Assembly: GCA_963811585.1 (NCBI GenBank)
Contig: CAWERR010000006.1
Coordinates: forward strand, 186,001 to 250,000
Origin: JACDHG01 sp963811585
Lineage (GTDB): Bacteria > Actinomycetota > Actinomycetes > Propionibacteriales > Nocardioidaceae
Length of the DNA: 64,000 nt
Reading direction: 5' to 3'
Made by a program: the position numbers and the translations under genes. Shown here piece after piece: positions 59,065-64,000 of the stretch (the stretch's first letter is position 1; every line of letters begins with the position of its first letter). A model generated the notes under the pieces. It saw only the letters and a program-made list of their open reading frames with translations. It made no database searches and was not told the origin of the DNA.

Positions 59065-60938
59065 CGGTCCTCACTGGCCCCAGTGTCATTGGCCTCAGGC
59101 CCGGCCGCGTCGTCGGCCAGGCCACCGCTCAACGTCGTCCCGGGCTTGTTGCCGGCTTGGCTCTCGAAGTCGTGGAGCGCGAACGCTGCGCTGACGAGCG
59201 CCAGGTGTGAGAACGCCTGCGGGAAGTTGCCGATCATCCGCTTCTCGCGAGGGTCGTACTCCTCTGACAGCAGGCCTACGTCGTTGCACATGCCGAGAAG
59301 CCGACGCATCAACTCGTGCGCCTCATCGAGCCGACCCGCGTGCGCGTAGGCGCAAACCAGCCAGAACGAACATGCCACGAACGGGTGCTCGCCTCCGGCG
59401 ATGCCGTCGACACCGGACTCCGTGCGGTAGCGCATCACCAAGCCGTCGCGCAGCAGGTCCTCCTCGACGGCGGCGATGGTCCCCAGCACGCGAGGGTCGT
59501 CACCGGGGAGGAACCCGACGAGCGGAATGAGGAGGAGCGATGCGTCGACCTCGCGGGTGTCGTAGTGCTGGACGAACGACTGGCGCTGCTCGTCGTAGCC
59601 GCGGTCGAGGATCTCCTCGCGCACCTGGTCACGGGTCGCGCGCCAGGCGTCCACGTCGCCTTTCAGCCCACTCTTCTCGACCCCACGGATCGCCCGGTCG
59701 AAAGCCGCCCACACCATCAGCCGCGAGTGGGTGAAATGCCGTTGCTGGCCGCGGATCTCCCACAGGCCGTTGTCGGGCTCTTGCCAAGTGCGGCCGAGCT
59801 CGTCGATGAGAGTTCGTTGTAGAGCCCAGGAGTGCTGGCCCTCCCGCATGCCGACCTCGCGGGCGAGCTCGAGCGCGATCAGCACTTCTCCGAGTACGTC
59901 GGTCTGGCGCTGGCAGACGGCACCGTTGCCAATCCGGACGGGCCGCGAGTCGGCATAGCCGGGAAGGTGGTCGAGCTCGCGCTCGGGGAGGTCACGGGCG
60001 CCGTCGACGGCGTACATGATCTGCAGGTCCTGCGGGTCACCAGCGATCGCGCGCAGCAGCCAGTCACGCCACAACCGGGTCTCGTCCTCGTAGCCCGCGG
60101 TCAAGAAGGCCTCGAGCGTCAGCGATGCGTCCCTCAGCCAGCAGTAGCGGTAGTCCCAGTTGCGCTCGCCACCGAACGTCTCCGGCAGGGACGTGGTCGG
60201 AGCCGCGACGATGCCGCCGGTGCCGCCATGGGTCAGCAGCCGCAGCACGAGCAGCGACCTGACGACCTCGTTGCGGTAGGGGCCTTCGTAGGTGCAGCGG
60301 TCTGCCCACGACTCGCTGAGCTCGGTGGTCTCCCGCAGCCGATCGTCGACGTCGAGCATCGGCGGCACTGGTTTGTGCGACTTGAACCAGGTGGTCGAGA
60401 GCGTCACGCTGTCGCCCTTGCTGACGTCGAAGGTGTCGACGTGGCGACCGTCCGACGCCTTCGGTAGTCGGTCGCCACGGAGCACCAGCATGTCGGGCCC
60501 GGCTGTCGCTGAGATGATCCGGCGACCCTCCTCGTCCTCACGCCGGGTGACCCAAGGCCGGATCTTGCCGTAGCTGAAGCGGACCACCCACTCATGGCGC
60601 ATCCTGACCGTGCCGCTGACGCCCTCGATCCGGCGGACGACGTCGGCACGGCCGTCTCCCAGCGGCATCACGTCGGTCACCGTGACGACGCCGCTGTCGG
60701 TGGTGTGGGTCGTTTCGAGCACGAAGGTGTTGCCGACGTACCTCCTGGTGGACGTCGCCGCCTCGTCGGCGGGACCGATCAGCCATCTGCCGTGCTCAGG
60801 CCCACCCAGGAGGGCGGCGAAGCAGGCCGGAGAGTCGAAGCGAGGCAGGCAGAGCCAGTCGACAGAGCCGTCGAGGCCGATAAGCGCGCACGTGCCGGTG
60901 TCTCCCAGGAGCGCGTACTGCTCGATCGGCAAGGCCAT
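59049..60938 (-). CDS. Glycoside hydrolase family 15 (glucoamylase/trehalase-like)
   Basis: 629 residues, intact. N-terminal beta-sandwich with EQYALLGDTGTCALIGLDGS VDWLCLPRFDS, the usual start of bacterial GH15 trehalase-like proteins; the catalytic (alpha/alpha)6 barrel carries PTTSLPETFGGERNWDYRYC WLRDASLTLEAFLTAGYEDE, DLQIMYAVDGARDLPERELD HLPGY, and near the end HPFVACSFWLVCAYAHAGRL DEA and GLLSEEYDPREKRMIGNFPQ AFSHLALVSAA. The Glu in LLSEEYD is the expected catalytic base. No signal peptide, so it acts on an internal alpha-glucan or trehalose. An ATG was chosen; upstream extension overlaps DUF5703's promoter. Confidence 0.93.
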   Translation of the reverse strand: MALPIEQYALLGDTGTCALIGLDGSVDWLCLPRFDSPACFAALLGGPEHGRWLIGPADEAATSTRRYVGNTFVLETTHTTDSGVVTVTDVMPLGDGRADVVRRIEGVSGTVRMRHEWVVRFSYGKIRPWVTRREDEEGRRIISATAGPDMLVLRGDRLPKASDGRHVDTFDVSKGDSVTLSTTWFKSHKPVPPMLDVDDRLRETTELSESWADRCTYEGPYRNEVVRSLLVLRLLTHGGTGGIVAAPTTSLPETFGGERNWDYRYCWLRDASLTLEAFLTAGYEDETRLWRDWLLRAIAGDPQDLQIMYAVDGARDLPERELDHLPGYADSRPVRIGNGAVCQRQTDVLGEVLIALELAREVGMREGQHSWALQRTLIDELGRTWQEPDNGLWEIRGQQRHFTHSRLMVWAAFDRAIRGVEKSGLKGDVDAWRATRDQVREEILDRGYDEQRQSFVQHYDTREVDASLLLIPLVGFLPGDDPRVLGTIAAVEEDLLRDGLVMRYRTESGVDGIAGGEHPFVACSFWLVCAYAHAGRLDEAHELMRRLLGMCNDVGLLSEEYDPREKRMIGNFPQAFSHLALVSAAFALHDFESQAGNKPGTTLSGGLADDAAGPEANDTGASEDRQASG

Positions 60939-61078
60939 GGGGCGAGGGTAGGCGGCGTCCGCATGGAGCGCCGGTTCGACCCGCGTGGACACAGTGGCGC
61001 ACGCGGTTCTGAGCTTCGTTTGGCCAGACCCTGGAAGGTGGTGGTTCGTGGCTTCGCGGCATGCCACGATGGGGCTGT

Positions 61079-61285
61079 ATGGAGTACGAGTTTCAGCGCT
61101 TCTCGCTGCCGCGGACCATCTCCAGGTCGGCGGTGCGCCGGCTGCTGATCGATCATGCGGAGTACGGCGGCTGGGAACTGGCCCGGTTACGCCTCTACCC
61201 GGATGGCTCTCGCCGGGTAGAGCTACGCCGCAAGATCATCCGGGTCCGGTCAACCATGGTCAACGAGTTCCGCCCGATGGTCTGA
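61079..61285 (+). CDS. DUF5703 family small protein
   Basis: 68 residues, intact. MEYEFQRFSLPRTISRSAVR RLLIDHAEYGGWELARLRLY PDGSRRVELRRKIIRV. The pattern E-F-x-R-x-x-x-P-R and WELARLRLYPDGSRRVxLRRKI is shared by short actinobacterial proteins of unknown role (DUF5703). Divergent from GH15 and convergent with the M20 peptidase, four bases between the stops. Confidence 0.85.
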   Translation: MEYEFQRFSLPRTISRSAVRRLLIDHAEYGGWELARLRLYPDGSRRVELRRKIIRVRSTMVNEFRPMV

Positions 61286-61289
61286 AGGT

Positions 61290-62594
61290 TCAGGCGCGGT
61301 CGAGGAAGTCGTCGAGCACCCGGGCGCTGAACTCCAACGCGTCCACGGGCACCCGCTCGTCGACGCCGTGGAACAGGCCGGTGAAGTCGAGATCAGGCGG
61401 CAGCCGCAGCGGCGAGAAACCGAAGCACCGGATGCCGAGCTTGCTCCACGCCTTCGCGTCTGTGCCGCCGGACATCAGGAACGGCAGCACGGTGGCCTCC
61501 GGGTCCGCGGCCAACAATGACGCCTTCATCGCCTCGACAAGGGCGCCGTCGAACGGTGTCTCCAACGCGATGTCACGGACGAGGACCTCATAGCTCAGGT
61601 TGTCGGGCAGGAGGGAGCGCAGGGTCGCGAAGAACTCGTCTTCGTAGCCGGGCAGGAACCTTCCGTCGACGTTGGCCGTCGCCTCTCCCGGTACGACGTT
61701 GTGCTTGTAGCCCGCCTGGAGCATCGTCGGGTTGGTCGTATTGCGCACGACCGCAGACAGCATCCGGGCCGCCGGACCGAAATGCTCGATCAGTGCGTCG
61801 ACGTTGCCCTCGACGCTGGCGTGGCCGGTCAGCGCTGCGACCTCGTCGAGCAACGCCCCCATCGCCGGTGTCATCCGGATCGGCCACTCATGCCGCCCGA
61901 TCGCCGCCACTGCCTCCGACACCGCTGTCACTGCGTTGTCGGCGTTGCGCATCGAGCCGTGACCGGCCGTGCCGTGCGCGCGCAGGCGCAACCAGGCGAT
62001 GCCCTTCTCAGCAGTCTCCACGAGATACATCCGCTTGCCGGCGACCGTCACCGAGAAGCCGCCGACCTCTCCGATGGCTTCCGTGCAACCCTCGAACCAC
62101 TCCGGCTTCTGGTCGGTCATCGGATGCGCGCCGGCTCGGCTCCCTGCTTCTTCGTCGGCAGTGAAGGCCAGCGTGATCGCCCGCTTGGGCAGCTCCCCCG
62201 CCCGCGCGCGTGCCCGCACCACTGAAAGGATCGCGGCGTCGAAGTCCTTCATGTCGATCGCGCCCCGCCCCCAGATGTAGCCGTCAACCAGCTCGGCCGA
62301 AAAGGGGTCGACCTTCCAGTCGGCTTTCGCCGCAGGTACGACGTCGAGGTGGCCATGTAGCAGCAACCGGTCAGTTGCGTTGGGGTCACCCCAGTGGGCG
62401 ACGACCGACGTACGACCTGGTTTCGGCTCGAACATCTGCGACTCGATGCCGACCTCGTCCAAGAGCCCAGCGACGTACTCGGCCGCGACGCGCTCCCCCG
62501 GCCCTGAGTCGTCCCCGAAGTTGGACGTGTCGATCCGGATCAGCTTGCGGCAGATGTCGGTGACCTCGGCCTCGGGGCGGTAACTCGTGCTCAT
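61290..62594 (-). CDS. M20/M25/M40-family metallopeptidase
   Basis: 434 residues, intact. Dimetal hydrolase with DRLLLHGHLDVVPAAKADWK (first metal His and the catalytic-loop Asp), DGYIWGRGAIDMKDFDAAIL (bridging Asp), ITLAFTADEEAGSRAGAHPM (catalytic Glu-Glu), the lid domain, and the last ligand in SGGTDAKAWSKLGIRCFGFS or GLFHGVDERVP. No signal peptide. Likely a cytoplasmic dipeptidase or aminoacylase; the substrate is not certain. Confidence 0.93.
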   Translation of the reverse strand: MSTSYRPEAEVTDICRKLIRIDTSNFGDDSGPGERVAAEYVAGLLDEVGIESQMFEPKPGRTSVVAHWGDPNATDRLLLHGHLDVVPAAKADWKVDPFSAELVDGYIWGRGAIDMKDFDAAILSVVRARARAGELPKRAITLAFTADEEAGSRAGAHPMTDQKPEWFEGCTEAIGEVGGFSVTVAGKRMYLVETAEKGIAWLRLRAHGTAGHGSMRNADNAVTAVSEAVAAIGRHEWPIRMTPAMGALLDEVAALTGHASVEGNVDALIEHFGPAARMLSAVVRNTTNPTMLQAGYKHNVVPGEATANVDGRFLPGYEDEFFATLRSLLPDNLSYEVLVRDIALETPFDGALVEAMKASLLAADPEATVLPFLMSGGTDAKAWSKLGIRCFGFSPLRLPPDLDFTGLFHGVDERVPVDALEFSARVLDDFLDRA

Positions 62595-62692
62595 CCCTTC
62601 ATCATGCCGCAGCGGCGGGCACCGCTGAGTGGGGCCGACGAGTCGACCTTTGCTATCGTTGCGACGCGCGCCGAGTCTTCGGGTGCGCCCAG

Positions 62693-62778
62693 GTCCGGGT
62701 GGCGGAATTGGCAGACGCGCTAGCTTGAGGTGCTAGTGCCCGTATTAGGGCATGGGGGTTCAAGTCCCCCCTCGGACA
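62693..62778 (+). tRNA. tRNA-Leu, anticodon GAG
   Basis: Class II cloverleaf of 86 bases. Acceptor GTCCGGG pairs with CTCGGAC (one G-T); anticodon stem CTAGC/GCTAG with loop TTGAGGT; long variable arm TGCCC-GTATTA-GGGCA; T-arm GGGGG-TTCAAGT-CCCCC; discriminator A. The 3' CCA is not fully encoded (CCC follows). Divergent from the M20 gene. Confidence 0.95.
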
Positions 62779-62819
62779 CCCAGAGGAACGCGTCTGACCT
62801 GCGCAAACGCTGCAAGACT

Positions 62820-63128
62820 CTAAACTGCTCCGTCACCCGCACGGTCATCGGCGGTGTCGGGGTGGGCAGGTGCGCGGCTGATGTAGACGAGGACCTCGCC
62901 TGTGTCACCAGATCGTCCGATTCCCACGTCCAGGCGTCGGTCGCCACAATCGACCGAGGTCAGAACCACGGCGGCTTGGTCCGACAAATCCACGCGCTCA
63001 GCGGCGGACGCAGCGTTACGCAACGCCAAGGTGAGGTCGAGGGCTTGCCACACGGTGAGCGTTTCGGCCCACTGAGCATCCTTCCCGATGGTGCGATTCA
63101 TGCGGACCTTGGTGGCTTGTTCCCGCAT
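62820..63128 (-). CDS. Small unknown protein divergent from a TetR regulator
   Basis: About 102 residues: MREQATKVRMNRTIGKDAQW, TLTVWQALDLTLALRNAASA AERVDLSDQAAVVLTSVDCG and DRRLDVGIGRSGDTGEVLVY ISRAPAHPDTADDRAGDGAV. GGGAGG lies eight bases before the ATG, which fixes the start; the long in-frame sequence further upstream is antisense to the TetR gene. No family recognised, no membrane segment. The shared promoter gap with two operator-like repeats suggests it is controlled by that regulator. Confidence 0.7.
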   Translation of the reverse strand: MREQATKVRMNRTIGKDAQWAETLTVWQALDLTLALRNAASAAERVDLSDQAAVVLTSVDCGDRRLDVGIGRSGDTGEVLVYISRAPAHPDTADDRAGDGAV

Positions 63129-63170
63129 TCCACTCTTCCTCCCTGAGATCGAAAGCTGTTGTGCCCCTAT

Positions 63171-63187
63171 CTGGACCGCTGGTCCAG
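63171..63187. promoter_or_regulatory. Perfect inverted repeat, probable TetR operator 1
   Basis: CTGGACC, a three-base centre GCT, then GGTCCAG: a perfect 7-3-7 palindrome in the gap between the divergent TetR gene and the small unknown gene, 43 bases before the latter. Size and symmetry match TetR-family operators. Confidence 0.65.
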
Positions 63188-63206
63188 TAATCATCGTGGA
63201 ACAATG

Positions 63207-63221
63207 TGGACCGAGGGTCAA
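63207..63221. promoter_or_regulatory. Imperfect repeat of the same element, probable TetR operator 2
   Basis: TGGACC-GAG-GGTCAA keeps the GGACC...GGTC core of the first element, with one outer mismatch. The centres of the two copies lie 35 bases apart, and this copy is 28 bases before the TetR start, suiting autorepression. Confidence 0.5.
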
Positions 63222-63248
63222 GTTCGAAGAACGAACCAGGGAGGCGTG

Positions 63249-63836
63249 GTGTCTACCGACCACCCGAGAGCCGAACGGGCCGACGCCGCACGCAATCGCC
63301 GGGCCATCCTGGACGCCACCGCCAAACTGCTGTCCGAACGTCGCGCCGACAGCGTGTCGATCGAACAGATCGCCGCGGCCGCCGGCGTCGGCAAGGGCAC
63401 CGTCTTCCACCGATTCGGCAACCGCGCCGGACTGCTGCGCGAGCTGGTCATCGACCGCGCAGAGACGCTGCGCGGCGCGGTCATCTCCGGTGAACCCCCG
63501 CTCGGGCCCGGTGCGCCCGCACGAGAGCGGCTGCTCAGCTTCTTCGCCGCGTTTTCCGACTTCGCCATCGACAACTTCGAGCTGTACGCGGCGTACTCCG
63601 CCAGTGCACCCGACCCCCGCTCTGAAGACTTTCACGCATTCTGGTTTCGGCACATCGCCCAACTGCTCCGCGAGCTGCGGCCCGGCATCGTCGACGCCGA
63701 ACTGCAGGCGCAACTGCTCTTCATGGGGATGTTCGCCAGCCCGGTCAGCCCCCAACTCGTCGGTGCCGGGCAAGGCGACCGACTCAAGGCCGCCGTTCTC
63801 GATATCGTCGAAGCGGTCGCATCATCGTCACGCTGA
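63249..63836 (+). CDS. TetR/AcrR-family transcriptional regulator
   Basis: 195 residues, intact. N-terminal HTH: RNRRAILDATAKLLSERRAD, SVSIEQIAAAAGVGKGTVFH RFGNRAGLLRELVIDRAETL. The C-terminal ligand domain begins ERLLSFFAAFSDFAIDNFEL YAAYSASAPDPRSEDFHAFW. Two GTG codons are adjacent; the second has AGGGAGG four bases upstream and is preferred. Divergent from a small unknown gene across two operator-like repeats, so likely represses both. Ligand unknown. Confidence 0.93.
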   Translation: MSTDHPRAERADAARNRRAILDATAKLLSERRADSVSIEQIAAAAGVGKGTVFHRFGNRAGLLRELVIDRAETLRGAVISGEPPLGPGAPARERLLSFFAAFSDFAIDNFELYAAYSASAPDPRSEDFHAFWFRHIAQLLRELRPGIVDAELQAQLLFMGMFASPVSPQLVGAGQGDRLKAAVLDIVEAVASSSR

Positions 63837-63864
63837 CCGCTGCCTGAAGCCTGGCGCTGCTGGG

Positions 63865-64000
63865 TCAGAACGGCAGCAGGGCGGGCCGCGCGTAGTCCCA
63901 GTAGGAGTGGCCGCCGACTGTCTCCTGGTAGTGGAGGTGTTTGCCGGTGGAGTTGCCCGTGGAGCCCATCAGCCCGATCTTCTCGCCCTTGCGGAGCCGG
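63865..64000 (-). CDS. M23-family peptidoglycan endopeptidase, C-terminal part
   Basis: The window ends inside this gene. The visible 45 residues read LRKGEKIGLMGSTGNSTGKH LHYQETVGGHSYWDYARPAL LPF. GSTGNSTGxHLHYQ is the LytM/M23 active-site block with the zinc HxH. Actinobacterial members are secreted and cut peptide cross-links in the wall; the signal and N-terminal domains lie outside. Confidence 0.88.
   Translation of the reverse strand, partial: RLRKGEKIGLMGSTGNSTGKHLHYQETVGGHSYWDYARPALLPF

Noticed and set aside
62820..63773. A 317-residue minus-strand protein covering the TetR gene
   Set aside because: Its first two thirds are antisense to the well-supported TetR gene; a ribosome site places the real start at the last 102 residues.

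Overview
The window is high-GC DNA from an actinobacterium, most likely a member of Nocardioidaceae (Nocardioides or a close relative). The lineage rests on genes that travel with actinobacteria: RbpA, a complete Pup-proteasome locus, mycothiol synthesis (MshC), the SCO1664/DUF3090/MSMEG_4193 gene set, DUF5703, and an F420-type luciferase-fold oxidoreductase. Assignment to the family is inference from gene content; no rRNA is present.

Layout. 0-3.6 kb: the end of a MurA-family gene, a small zinc-ribbon gene, a glycerophosphodiester phosphodiesterase, an MFS permease and rbpA, closed by a strong hairpin. 3.7-7.6 kb: an intact block of less conserved genes (unknown protein, methyltransferase, cupin, LuxR/TPR regulator, SRPBCC protein). 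7.7-10.5 kb: fxsA, ppm1 and lnt (lipoprotein acylation and lipid-linked mannose). 10.8-19.6 kb: a lysine catabolic locus of the fermentation type, with kdd, an amidohydrolase, kamD, kamE and kal tightly coupled on the minus strand, a divergent kamA-type radical SAM aminomutase, then an Lrp regulator and an M24 peptidase. 20.4-39.2 kb: a 5'-3' exonuclease, then a long minus-strand array: M50 protease, trmI, arc/mpa, a tiny membrane protein, dop, pup, prcB, prcA, pafA, a two-domain FKBP lipoprotein, pafB, pafC, tatA, tatC, an unknown, a diacylglycerol kinase and helY. 39.2-46 kb: a RecB-family Fe-S nuclease and a complete peptide ABC importer. 46-64 kb: metH, PAC2, a secreted GDPD, the mshC set, corA, uppP, an F420-type oxidoreductase, an aldo/keto reductase, a GH15 enzyme, DUF5703, an M20 peptidase, tRNA-Leu(GAG), a TetR/unknown divergent pair with two operator-like repeats, and the end of an M23 endopeptidase.

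How the genes work together. Pup (ending GGQ) is deamidated by Dop, ligated to substrates by PafA, and pupylated proteins are unfolded by Arc/Mpa (C-terminal QYL) into the PrcA/PrcB core; PafB/PafC are the usual co-encoded regulators. KamA, KamD/E, Kdd and Kal would carry lysine through the 3,6- and 3,5-diaminohexanoate route; the cleavage enzyme Kce is not in the window.

Reading caveat. Almost every gene between about 7.7 and 38.7 kb, and those before 3.6 kb, is split by one or more single-base frame changes, while 3.7-7.6 kb and 39.2-64 kb are nearly free of them. Start and stop codons of the broken genes still interlock as ATGA/GTGA overlaps and essential motifs survive, so I treat them as real genes with unpolished sequence errors, not pseudogenes. 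Coordinates of broken genes run from the first to the last base of the reconstructed gene, and their internal frame changes are given as approximate places.
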